Shown here piece after piece: positions 5,456-13,434 of a DNA stretch of 22,017 bases; the first letter of the stretch is position 1; each line of letters starts with the position of its first letter. The DNA is from CAYPEZ01 sp964622275. GTDB taxonomy: Bacteria > Patescibacteriota > Minisyncoccia > Phycocordibacterales > UBA6899. The DNA lies in NCBI GenBank assembly GCA_964622275.1, contig CAZUMX010000016.1, forward strand, positions 1 through 22,017. The letters run 5' to 3'. The notes below the pieces were generated by a model. It saw only the letters and a list, made by a program, of their open reading frames with translations. It was not told where the DNA came from and searched no databases. A program made the translations under genes and the position numbers.

Positions 5456-6264
5456 TTATTCTCTCTGATCATCCTCTTTTTTTCTGCCCTCTTGATTCTG
5501 GTCTTTGCTTTGCTCACGCTGTCTACGGCAGGTAGGTTCTCGGGCATTACCCCTCCGAGAGTTTGAATCGTATTACGAACTTTTTGTCCAACGTAAAAAT
5601 GTGCGAGATTTGCATCACCTTCATTTTTGATACCATCTCGCTTTAACTTTGCTTCGGTTTGTGTCGCGCGAAAGAGATTGGCAGCGAGTTCCTCGCTATT
5701 CATGTGATCGAGAATCTTCTCTGTTTTTCCGAGTCTCTTTTTTGTATGAATATCCTGCATAGTGAGACCTCCATACAAACCCTCATACCCGCGATTATTA
5801 AACACAGCAAAACGTTCCACCCCTGCACCTGAAGCGGTGTGCATGAGACTTGTATTGTGCTTCTTCATCTCTTCGCGCAACTTTACACGGCTATGGTCCT
5901 CAACGAGACCGTCGGAGGTCTCTTGACGACGTGTCTGAATCGCGAAATATGTTTGACCCTTGGCAACTACTACCTTTGTGGGATCTGAGTTCTGAACAAT
6001 CAAATAACATGCATACCTAGAGAGATAGAGTGTATCGATTGACTTTTCTGCTCCTGACCCAATAGGGACCATGTCGGTGGCTTCAACGAAATGGTTGTGG
6101 ATAACTTCCTGGCTGTTCTCACATGCAATTTGTGCCTTATTAATGACCGTTTGAAAATTACGGTAGTCCGAGTATTCAAGCGCCTTTGCAAGGTCGCGAG
6201 AAGACCAGTATTCCCTTCCTTGGTCATCAAGTCGTTTTATTGTTTCAAACTGGTTTTCCTTCAT
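5452..6264 (-). CDS. dinD: DinD-like DNA-damage-inducible protein with BRO-N-type N-terminus
   Basis: A 270-residue protein close to the length of E. coli DinD. The BRO-N-like part (residues 16-44, GREYWSSRDLAKALEYSDYR) is followed by the family block YLSRYACYLIVQNSDPTK...GQTYFAIQTRRQE (about 80-115). Then come MKKHNTSLMHTASGAG and FNNRGYEGLYGGLTMQDIH (about 155-173). E. coli DinD interferes with RecA-DNA filaments; whether this protein does so is unknown. It is first in a two-gene unit, overlapping the TIGR04141-type gene by 4 nt. A promoter (TTGCAT-16-TAGTAT) ends 8 nt before the ATG, so the mRNA is leaderless or nearly so. I see no LexA-type box, so SOS control as in E. coli is not supported. 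Confidence 0.85.
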   Translation of the reverse strand: MKENQFETIKRLDDQGREYWSSRDLAKALEYSDYRNFQTVINKAQIACENSQEVIHNHFVEATDMVPIGSGAEKSIDTLYLSRYACYLIVQNSDPTKVVVAKGQTYFAIQTRRQETSDGLVEDHSRVKLREEMKKHNTSLMHTASGAGVERFAVFNNRGYEGLYGGLTMQDIHTKKRLGKTEKILDHMNSEELAANLFRATQTEAKLKRDGIKNEGDANLAHFYVGQKVRNTIQTLGGVMPENLPAVDSVSKAKTRIKRAEKKRMIRENK

Positions 6265-6272
6265 GTGCTTTT

Positions 6273-6300
6273 ATACTACTCCATACCACCTTCCATGCAA
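6273..6300 (-). promoter_or_regulatory. Promoter of the dinD-like/TIGR04141 unit
   Basis: The minus strand reads TTGCAT (6295-6300), a 16-bp spacer and TAGTAT (6273-6278), 8 nt before the ATG at 6264. An overlapping TATAAA 5 nt before the ATG is an alternative -10. Confidence 0.55.
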
Positions 6301-6335
6301 GGAAACAGAATCCGGCCCCAATATGCCCCTAGGCC

Positions 6336-6365
6336 CTAAAAAGGCCACAGTTGGGGCCTTTTTAG
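6336..6365. terminator. Bidirectional intrinsic terminator
   Basis: CTAAAAAGGCC (6336-6346) and GGCCTTTTTAG (6355-6365) form a perfect 11-bp stem with an 8-nt loop. The stem carries its own A-run and T-run, so it can act on both strands. It separates the accessory region from the 51-aa gene and the RNA polymerase operon. Confidence 0.75.
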
Positions 6366-6430
6366 TGACAGACGTATCCTCCTCACAGCTACCCCTCCCT
6401 CTTGATCTAGGAGTGATGTAGACTTTGGGA

Positions 6431-6586
6431 ATGCAATTCGACCCCCAAGAAGGACAACATGATAAGCCTCTCAAAGAGCCTTGGTGGAACCGGCCGATTC
6501 AGCCTGGATTCGAAAAGGTTAATCTGATTTTTATGTTGCTTGCACTCCTCTTCGCGGCGGCCTATATAGTGTGGTTGGCCATCTAG
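6431..6586 (+). CDS. Small 51-aa single-pass membrane protein
   Basis: Translation gives a 51-residue protein: an acidic start (MQFDPQEGQHDKP), a KEPWWNRPIQPGFEKV linker, then one hydrophobic helix (about residues 31-51, NLIFMLLALLFAAAYIVWLA) running to the C-terminus. I recognise no family; the layout is that of a tail-anchored protein. TAGACT lies exactly 6 nt before the ATG, preceded by TG, matching the leaderless starts elsewhere in the window. AGGAG at 6409 is too far from the ATG to be its SD. Its TAG stop forms part of the left arm of the inverted-repeat structure that follows. Confidence 0.6.
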   Translation: MQFDPQEGQHDKPLKEPWWNRPIQPGFEKVNLIFMLLALLFAAAYIVWLAI

Positions 6587-6709
6587 GCCTCCAGTTTCGG
6601 ATGCAATGCGAAGTCCTGGACCGAGGCAATGTCGAGAAGACATAGGTCGCCTATGTTGCGTCGACTTGCTGAGGGAAGGACGAGTAGTGCGCCGAAACTG
6701 GAAGCCTAG
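6583..6709. ncRNA. 127-nt extended hairpin: candidate structured RNA or MITE-like element
   Basis: Terminal arms 6583-6600 and 6692-6709 are reverse complements over 18 positions with one mismatch (CTAGGC.TCCAGTTTCGG). Nested pairings continue inward: GCA/TGC, GTCCT/AGGAC, GCAA(T)GTCGA with TCGACTTGC, and a tip ACATAGG-TCG-CCTATGT. The result is one long rod with internal loops, occupying the whole gap between the converging 51-aa gene and rpoD. It does not match SRP, RNase P or tmRNA signatures. It could be an RNA gene, a shared 3' end structure, or a small inverted-repeat element; I see no target duplication. The strand is unknown. Confidence 0.5.
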
Positions 6710-6712
6710 CAA

Positions 6713-7993
6713 CTAGTAGTTGCGGAGTTTGTTGATGTTCTGGTGCTGGCGAATCTTTTCGTGCGCCTTAGCCTCAATCTGTCGAATACGCTCACGAGTC
6801 ACACCAAATTCTTTTCCTACTTCTTCAAGAGTATGCGTCACCCCATCGAGGAGCCCCGTGCGCATCTCAATAATCTTACGCTCCTTGAGGGACAGATCCG
6901 AGAGAATGCTGTCGACTTGTTCTTTCAAAATGTTTCTTGAAGTCTCCTGCTCGGGAGTAAGAATCTTCGTATCAGCAATGAATTCACCCAGCGTGGACTT
7001 GTCCTCGTCGTCGGAAATTGGCTTTTCGAGAGACACAGTGTCCTGATCGATATGCTCGATGACACGGACGCGCTCGACATCGACACCCATTTCGGTGGCG
7101 ATCTCTTCGCTCATTGGCTCGCGGCCAAGATCCTGCGGGAGGCGGCGGAGCACTTGCTTGTACTTGGCGATGGTCTCCACCATGTGGACCGGAATACGAA
7201 TTGTGCGTGACTGGTCGGCGAGTGCACGAGTGATGGCCTGGCGAATCCACCACGTCGCATAGGTACTGAACTTGAAGCCCTTAGACCAATCGAACTTGTC
7301 GACGGCTTTGAAAAGACCGATGTTCCCTTCTTGAATGAGGTCAAGGAGCGTGAGGTCGGGAGAGCGGCCGACATACTTCTTGGCAACAGAAACCACGAGG
7401 CGCAGGTTCGCACGTGCGAGAAGATTCTTGGCCTCTGGGTCTCCTGCGGCGATGCGCTTGGCGAGTTCGCGCTCTTCCTTGGCATGAAGAAGCGGATACT
7501 GACCGATCTCCTTGAGATACATCTGCGTGGAGTCGTATGGCGACGAACGGACGTAAGGGGCCTTCTTGACTGGCTTTTCGGCCTCATCATCAACGGCATC
7601 GAGAAGACCACCGGACTCGAGAATGTCGATCCCTGCTTCGCCAAGCTTGTCGTACACTTCGTCGAGAAACTCAATGTTGTCTTCGATCTCTGGGAACGTG
7701 CGAAGAATGGCGTCGTAGGTGACGAATCCCTGGTCGCGTCCACGCTGCACAAGGGCATTGAGCTTGCGCTCCATCGCGAGGCGGTCCTTACTTTTTTTGA
7801 CCTTAGGAACCTTGGGTGCCTTCGGAGCCTTCGCAGGCTTTACGGCTTTCACCTTCGCAGGCTTTGCCTTTGGGGCAGGCTTCTTCGGCTTTGGAGCGGC
7901 TTTTTTCACCACCTTTTTTACAGGCTTTGCTTTCTTCACCACCTTTTTTGCGGGCTTCTTTGATTTCGCCTTTTGTTTATTCTTTGTCGCCAT
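6713..7993 (-). CDS. rpoD: Primary sigma factor of RNA polymerase (sigma-70/SigA)
   Basis: A 426-residue group 1 sigma factor that directs core polymerase to -35/-10 promoters. Residues 1-70 are a low-complexity Lys/Ala/Pro/Val tail resembling a histone H1 tail. A region 1.1-like domain follows (about 71-140). Region 1.2 (STQMYLKEIGQYPLL) and region 2 (LRLVVSVAKKYVGR to FSTYATWWIRQAITRA, about 195-258) are present. So are region 3 and region 4 with its helix-turn-helix (VTRERIRQIEAKAHEKIR near the C-terminus). It is the last gene of the rpoB-rpoC-dnaG-rpoD run, with 13 nt after the dnaG stop and no SD. The dnaG-rpoD pairing recalls the macromolecular synthesis operon; rpsU is not present here. 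Confidence 0.97.
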   Translation of the reverse strand: MATKNKQKAKSKKPAKKVVKKAKPVKKVVKKAAPKPKKPAPKAKPAKVKAVKPAKAPKAPKVPKVKKSKDRLAMERKLNALVQRGRDQGFVTYDAILRTFPEIEDNIEFLDEVYDKLGEAGIDILESGGLLDAVDDEAEKPVKKAPYVRSSPYDSTQMYLKEIGQYPLLHAKEERELAKRIAAGDPEAKNLLARANLRLVVSVAKKYVGRSPDLTLLDLIQEGNIGLFKAVDKFDWSKGFKFSTYATWWIRQAITRALADQSRTIRIPVHMVETIAKYKQVLRRLPQDLGREPMSEEIATEMGVDVERVRVIEHIDQDTVSLEKPISDDEDKSTLGEFIADTKILTPEQETSRNILKEQVDSILSDLSLKERKIIEMRTGLLDGVTHTLEEVGKEFGVTRERIRQIEAKAHEKIRQHQNINKLRNY

Positions 7994-8006
7994 AGTTATG
8001 TATGAA

Positions 8007-9743
8007 TTAATGTTCTCCGCTTACTTTTAATTGATGAATATGTTGTGAAATGGTTTGAAATGCTTCGGTGTACTTGCCAATGCCCTCTTTATCCTTCTCT
8101 TGCTCTGCTTTTGCTAGTAATCGATGAATCTCGGCTTGCTTCCCTTCTGATATCGCAAGATCGAGTCGGTCGAGGAGTTCGGTATACAGCTTTTTGGATA
8201 CTCTCTCTTTTTCATATGTCTGCTCTACTCTGAAGATCGCTCGGGATTTGTCGCTCTCGGACAACTGATCGGTGACACCCTTTCCGATGATTGATTCAAA
8301 CCGTGACGTCACTTCTTTCATCAGGGGGGCATCAGGTGACGATGCTGGGTCCTCCCCCTGCCAGAGGATAAGGCCCCGGATCTCTTCTTGTAACCGGTCG
8401 ACGAGAGAGGTGGTTTCGACTGGCTGCTGGGCTGTCGCTACAGCAGGGATGCCATACTGTGCGGCGAGGCGAACCTTGCCCAAGGACTCCCAGACAGACC
8501 GGTCAGGAACACCCAAGACTCGGGCGACCTCGAGGACAAAGTGTGCCTGCTCCATCGATGACGGAATGCGCGCAATGTGCGGAAGGACTCTTTCTTCAAC
8601 AGCCTTTCGCATCTTGAGAAGGTCAGTCTCCCCCTTCATCAGTGTCTCAAGGAGAAACGGAATGAAGTGCTTTGACTCGAGGAGCGCCTTCTCCCATGCG
8701 GGTTTGTCATCACGAATGAGGTCTGCGGGATCCTTACCACTTGAGATCACTGCGACACGCACATCCATACCAAGGGAGAGCGCGAGGCTGAATGCCTTCT
8801 CCGTGGCGGCGACACCGGCTTTGTCCGCATCAAAGGCAAACACAAGATTGTTCGTAAGCCTTTTGATGAGCCCGAGATGGTGCTCGGTGAGTGCGGTGCC
8901 GGAGACTGCGATCGTGTTCTCGGTGCCGGCCTGGTGCGCCATCACAAGATCCATCTGCCCTTCCACAATGACGCAGAAGTTTTGCTTTCTGATAGCAACC
9001 TTGGCTTTGTCGAATCCAAAGAGCGCAACCGACTTGTCGTAGAGCGGGGTCTCGGGAGAGTTGATGTACTTGGCTGTATCATCTTTTGCATCGCCAAAAA
9101 TACGACCCGAGAATGCGATCACGCGGCCTGAAGCATCCGAGATGGGAAACATCACACGAGAACGGAACCGGTCGTAGCGCTTGGATGGATCCTTCTCGCT
9201 CTGCTTGGAAAGACCACAACGCTCGATCTCCTCGTCCTTGATCCCACGCTCATGGAGAGCATCAGAGAGTCCGTGCCACCCTTCGGGCTCGCCTGGGGCA
9301 AACCCGATGCGGAAGTGTGTGATGGTCTCCTGAGTGAGCCCTCGGCCTGTGAGATATGCGTATGCCGGATGCTCTGGCGAGAGACGAGAGATGAAGTACC
9401 GTGTCGCTGTCTCCATCACAGAATAGAGCCTCTCACGCTGACTCGTGACTTTGCGATCTTCTTTTTTGAGTTCGACACCTGCTTTCTCGGCGAGCACCTT
9501 CAGCGCGCCTGGAAAATCGAGGCCCTCGATCTCTTCGATGAATGAGAACATGTCACCACCTTTGTTGCACCCAAAGCAGTGATAGGCCTGCCGTGTGGGT
9601 GAAACAGTGAATGACGGGGACTTCTCCTGGTGAAACGGGCACAACGCCTTATACGTGCTCCCTGCTTTCTGGAGCCGGACATAACCGCCGACGATATCGA
9701 CGATATTGAGGCGAGATTTGATCTGTTCAACAGGAGTTGACAT
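8007..9743 (-). CDS. dnaG: DNA primase
   Basis: A 578-residue bacterial primase that lays RNA primers for replication. The N-terminal CHC2 zinc finger has C35-x2-H38 and C56-x2-C59. The catalytic core follows, with the TOPRIM glutamate at E261 (VEGQMD) and the acidic pair D305/D307 (FAFDADKAG). The C-terminal third is the helical region that normally contacts the DnaB helicase and is weakly conserved. Length is typical. It lies between rpoC (56-nt gap) and rpoD (13-nt gap) on the same strand, so it is probably co-transcribed with RNA polymerase genes. No SD is seen at the ATG. Confidence 0.97.
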   Translation of the reverse strand: MSTPVEQIKSRLNIVDIVGGYVRLQKAGSTYKALCPFHQEKSPSFTVSPTRQAYHCFGCNKGGDMFSFIEEIEGLDFPGALKVLAEKAGVELKKEDRKVTSQRERLYSVMETATRYFISRLSPEHPAYAYLTGRGLTQETITHFRIGFAPGEPEGWHGLSDALHERGIKDEEIERCGLSKQSEKDPSKRYDRFRSRVMFPISDASGRVIAFSGRIFGDAKDDTAKYINSPETPLYDKSVALFGFDKAKVAIRKQNFCVIVEGQMDLVMAHQAGTENTIAVSGTALTEHHLGLIKRLTNNLVFAFDADKAGVAATEKAFSLALSLGMDVRVAVISSGKDPADLIRDDKPAWEKALLESKHFIPFLLETLMKGETDLLKMRKAVEERVLPHIARIPSSMEQAHFVLEVARVLGVPDRSVWESLGKVRLAAQYGIPAVATAQQPVETTSLVDRLQEEIRGLILWQGEDPASSPDAPLMKEVTSRFESIIGKGVTDQLSESDKSRAIFRVEQTYEKERVSKKLYTELLDRLDLAISEGKQAEIHRLLAKAEQEKDKEGIGKYTEAFQTISQHIHQLKVSGEH

Positions 9744-9799
9744 GGGTTAGTGTGCGCACAATACGAAAGAACGAGGCGGACAAGCACATAGCGGAGAGA

Positions 9800-12700
9800 T
9801 TACTTCTCCTCTTCTTCTGTGCTTTCTTCTTCGACTTCTGCTTGTGCACCAATACCGGTTCCTGCTGGGATGAGGCGGCCGAGAATCACGTTTTCCTTCA
9901 TACCGCGAAGGCGGTCGACTGAACCACGGATAGCGGCGTCAATGAGCACGCGTGAGGTGTGCTGGAAGGAAGCTGCTGAGAGCCATGATTCCTTGTTGAG
10001 CGACACTTCGGTGATACCCAAGACGAGCTGATCTTCCTTTGCTGGCTCACCTCCCTCTTCCTTCACACGGCGATTTTCTTCGAGGAGTTCGGCCTCTTCG
10101 ACGATGTCACCGATAGAGAAATAGGTGTCACCAACCTCACGGATCTTGAGGCGAGAGAACATCTGACGCACGATGATCTCGATGTGCTTGCGAGAAATTG
10201 ACGCACCCTGTGTCTCGTAGATCTTGGTGATCTCGTTGATGACGTACTTCTCAGCCTTAGCCTTGCCACCATACTTGAAGATCATATTGATGTCTGCGTG
10301 ACCATCAGTGAGAAGATCTCCTGCCTTGACCTCTTGTCCTGGCTTCACGATTGGTGTACGGCGAGGAGCGACTTCGTGCTCTGCTTCCTTCTTCTTGCCA
10401 TCACCGACGACAACAATGAATCGCTCCCCTTCGGTCTCGCCTTCCTTGATGTCTGAGACCATACCGTCGATCTCTGCGACTGACGCTTCTGACTTTGGTG
10501 TGCGGCGTTCAAAGACGTCTTCGACGCGTGGGAGACCCATGGTGATGTCTTCTCCAGCGACACCTCCCGCGTGGAAGGTACGCATGGTGAGCTGTGTTCC
10601 TGGTTCACCGATAGCTTGTGCTGCGACGATACCGACGGTTTCGCCAAGTGCAACAAGTGTTCCACGACCAAGATCCATTCCGTAACACTTCTGGCAGATA
10701 CCACGGAGTGTCTTACATGAGAGTGGTGAGCGGACCGTGATCTCTTCGACGCCTTCAGCTTCGAGGGTAACGGCGTCATCACGAGTGATGAGGTACCCCT
10801 TCTTAAAGAGCGTCTTGCCACTCTTTGACACGACCTCCTTAGCAAGCACGCGGCCACGAGCGAGTTTCTTAAGCGGAATCTCGATTCCCGATGCGTCTTC
10901 TTTGCGAAGGACGATACCATCCTTTTCACCACAGTCGTTCTCGGTCACGATGACGTCCTGAGACACATCGACGAGCTTGCGGGTAAGGTATCCGGCCTTT
11001 GCGGTGTTGAGTGCGGTGTCGGTGAGACCCTTACGTGCACCGTGCGTCGAGGTGAAGTATTCGATCGGAGAGAGACCTTCCTTGAGTGATGGAATCACTG
11101 GGAAGTCGATGATGCGGCCTTGGGTGTTCTGAATGAGACCCTTCATACCGGTCATCTGGAGCACTTGTCCGATGGAACCACGAGCACCGGAGTTGATCAT
11201 GTCCATGATCGGACCGTGACTTGGGAGTGATGCTGGAATGAGCTTCTCGATCGAGTCCTTGAGCTCTGACCAGATCGCAATTGTCTTGCGATGCTTCTCT
11301 TCTTGAGAAAGAAGACCGTCGTTATAGTGTGCTTCGATCTCTTCTGCACGCTTACGAGCAGCGTCGACGAGTCGTGGCTTCTCCTTGGACACCTTGATGT
11401 CATCCACAGAAAGTGTGATTCCACTCTTTGTGGCATAGCGATATCCGAATGCCTTGATCTTGTCGAGCACAGCTGGAGTACCCTCGATCCCGTAACGGGT
11501 AATGAGGTCATCGACGATCGCAGAAAGATCGCGCTTCTTCACTTCCTTATTGATGAACGGATAGTCCGATGGAAGCACGGAGTTAAAGAGGAGGCGTCCG
11601 ACAGAGGTCTCAAAGAGCTTATCCTTGTGCTCACTATACTTCTCTGTGTCGGTGCCCATCACTTTGATCTTTGCGCGGAAACTGACAATGCCGTAATCAA
11701 AGGCTCCAATGGCGCGATTTGGAGATTCAAAGACGAGTCCTTCGCCTTTCTCCCCTTCAACAACCTTGGTCATCCAGTAACAGCCGAGGACCATGTCTTG
11801 TGATGGATTCACGATTGGCTCTCCACTCCCTGGCTTGAGCAAGTTCTTATTTGCAGCCATGAGTTCGCGAGCTTCTGCCTGCGCTTCTTCTGACAGCGGA
11901 ACGTGAACGGCCATTTGGTCACCGTCGAAGTCTGCATTGAACGCAGAACAGACGAGTGGGTGGACTTGAATAGCGTTGCCTTCGATCAGGACTGGGTTGA
12001 ATGCCTGAATACCGAGGCGGTGAAGTGTTGGTGCACGGTTGAGGAGCACGTACTTTCCACGAATCACGTCTTCAAGATTTGCCCACACTTCTGGAATACC
12101 TTCATCGATGAGCTTGTTGGCGCCACGGATGTTGTATGCGAGTTCTTGCTCGAGAAGCTTGGCAATGACGAATGGGCGGAAGAGCTCGAGCGCCATGTGC
12201 TTTGGAAGACCGCACTGATTGAGCTTGAGATCAGGACCGACGACAATGACGGAGCGGCCTGAGTAGTCGACACGCTTTCCGAGAAGATTCTGGCGGAAGA
12301 GACCCTGCTTTCCTTTGAGACCATCAGCAAGACTCTTGAGCTGGCGGCGTTGAGACTGGCTCATCGCTGCGCTCGATGATCCATGACGGATCGAGTTGTC
12401 GATAAGTGCGTCAACAGCTTCCTGGAGGATGCGCTTCTCGTTGCGGAGAATCACTTCTGGTGCGCCGATTTCCTTGAGCTTCTTGAGACGGTTGTTGCGG
12501 TTGATGACACGGCGATAGAGGTCGTTCACATCGCTCGTGGCATGGCGGCCTCCTTCGAGTGCGACCATGGGGCGAAGTCCTGGAGGGATCACGGGGATCA
12601 CGGTGAGGAACATCCACTCAGGGCGAATACCTGCGCGAAGCATAGACTTCACGAGTGCGAGGCGCTTGTAGACCTTTGCGCGTTCAATAGAACCCACCTT

Positions 12701-13414
12701 GTCGAGCATGCCTTCGAGATTCTTGGCAGTCGCTTCGAGGTCGAGCTTCTTGAACATTTCGAAGATGGCTTCGGCACCGATGTTCGCCTCAAACGCTGAT
12801 GCGTACTTGAGTGAGAACTTGTGGTACTCGAGTTCATCGATAACGGTACCAATCGAGAGTGATTCGATCTCGCGCTTGGCGTTCTGGAGGAGCTCCTTGA
12901 GCTTGTCCTTGGCCTTCTTGTCATTCAAGGTCTTGAGCTTGTTCTTGTACTCGCGATCAAGTTCGGCAAGAAGATTGGCTTTTTCTTTCTCATCGACATT
13001 GGTGATGATATAGCCCGCAAAGTAGACAACACGCTCGAGGTCGGTCACGCCAAGATCGAGCAAGAGACCTATGCGTGATGGAATACCACGGAGGAACCAG
13101 ATGTGTGACACAGGAGCAGCAAGCTCGATGTGGCCCATGCGCTCACGGCGCACGATAGAACGGGTGATTTCGACACCACACTTCTCACACACAATGCCCT
13201 TGTAACGGATACCGCGGTACTTGCCACAGTAACATTCGAAATCCTTTTCAGGACCAAAGATGCGCTCGTCGAACAGTCCTCCACGCTCCGAACGCTGAGT
13301 GCGGTAGTTGATTGTCTCTGGCTTTGTCACTTCCCCGTAAGACCATTCGCGGACGCGGTCGGGAGATGCGACCTTAATCGAGATGGAATCGAAATTCGTG
13401 ATGATGTGTTTCAT
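9800..13414 (-). CDS. rpoC: RNA polymerase subunit beta-prime
   Basis: A 1204-residue catalytic subunit of RNA polymerase, near the length of the Firmicutes type and lacking the large E. coli insertions. The N-terminal zinc ribbon has C61, C63, C76 and C79. The Mg-binding loop NADFDGD is at residues 493-499, with catalytic Asp 495, 497 and 499. The second zinc site uses SCKTLRGICQKC with an upstream Cys in ENDCGEK, followed by the bridge-helix and trigger-loop segment ending QAIGEPGTQLTMRTFHAGG. The C-terminus ends in an acidic Glu-rich tail. It starts 20 nt after the rpoB stop. No intein or frameshift is seen. Confidence 0.98.
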   Translation of the reverse strand: MKHIITNFDSISIKVASPDRVREWSYGEVTKPETINYRTQRSERGGLFDERIFGPEKDFECYCGKYRGIRYKGIVCEKCGVEITRSIVRRERMGHIELAAPVSHIWFLRGIPSRIGLLLDLGVTDLERVVYFAGYIITNVDEKEKANLLAELDREYKNKLKTLNDKKAKDKLKELLQNAKREIESLSIGTVIDELEYHKFSLKYASAFEANIGAEAIFEMFKKLDLEATAKNLEGMLDKVGSIERAKVYKRLALVKSMLRAGIRPEWMFLTVIPVIPPGLRPMVALEGGRHATSDVNDLYRRVINRNNRLKKLKEIGAPEVILRNEKRILQEAVDALIDNSIRHGSSSAAMSQSQRRQLKSLADGLKGKQGLFRQNLLGKRVDYSGRSVIVVGPDLKLNQCGLPKHMALELFRPFVIAKLLEQELAYNIRGANKLIDEGIPEVWANLEDVIRGKYVLLNRAPTLHRLGIQAFNPVLIEGNAIQVHPLVCSAFNADFDGDQMAVHVPLSEEAQAEARELMAANKNLLKPGSGEPIVNPSQDMVLGCYWMTKVVEGEKGEGLVFESPNRAIGAFDYGIVSFRAKIKVMGTDTEKYSEHKDKLFETSVGRLLFNSVLPSDYPFINKEVKKRDLSAIVDDLITRYGIEGTPAVLDKIKAFGYRYATKSGITLSVDDIKVSKEKPRLVDAARKRAEEIEAHYNDGLLSQEEKHRKTIAIWSELKDSIEKLIPASLPSHGPIMDMINSGARGSIGQVLQMTGMKGLIQNTQGRIIDFPVIPSLKEGLSPIEYFTSTHGARKGLTDTALNTAKAGYLTRKLVDVSQDVIVTENDCGEKDGIVLRKEDASGIEIPLKKLARGRVLAKEVVSKSGKTLFKKGYLITRDDAVTLEAEGVEEITVRSPLSCKTLRGICQKCYGMDLGRGTLVALGETVGIVAAQAIGEPGTQLTMRTFHAGGVAGEDITMGLPRVEDVFERRTPKSEASVAEIDGMVSDIKEGETEGERFIVVVGDGKKKEAEHEVAPRRTPIVKPGQEVKAGDLLTDGHADINMIFKYGGKAKAEKYVINEITKIYETQGASISRKHIEIIVRQMFSRLKIREVGDTYFSIGDIVEEAELLEENRRVKEEGGEPAKEDQLVLGITEVSLNKESWLSAASFQHTSRVLIDAAIRGSVDRLRGMKENVILGRLIPAGTGIGAQAEVEEESTEEEEK

Positions 13415-13434
13415 ACGTGTGATTTGATTCGTGA

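Noticed and set aside
6264..6300. LexA/SOS box for the dinD-like gene
   Set aside because: No CTG-N10-CAG palindrome near the promoter.
6583..6709. SRP RNA, RNase P RNA or tmRNA
   Set aside because: Their hallmark conserved motifs are absent; only the extended hairpin form is supported.
7059..9545. Long plus-strand frames opposite rpoD and dnaG
   Set aside because: They are antisense shadows created by the codon bias of the real genes and have no start signals.
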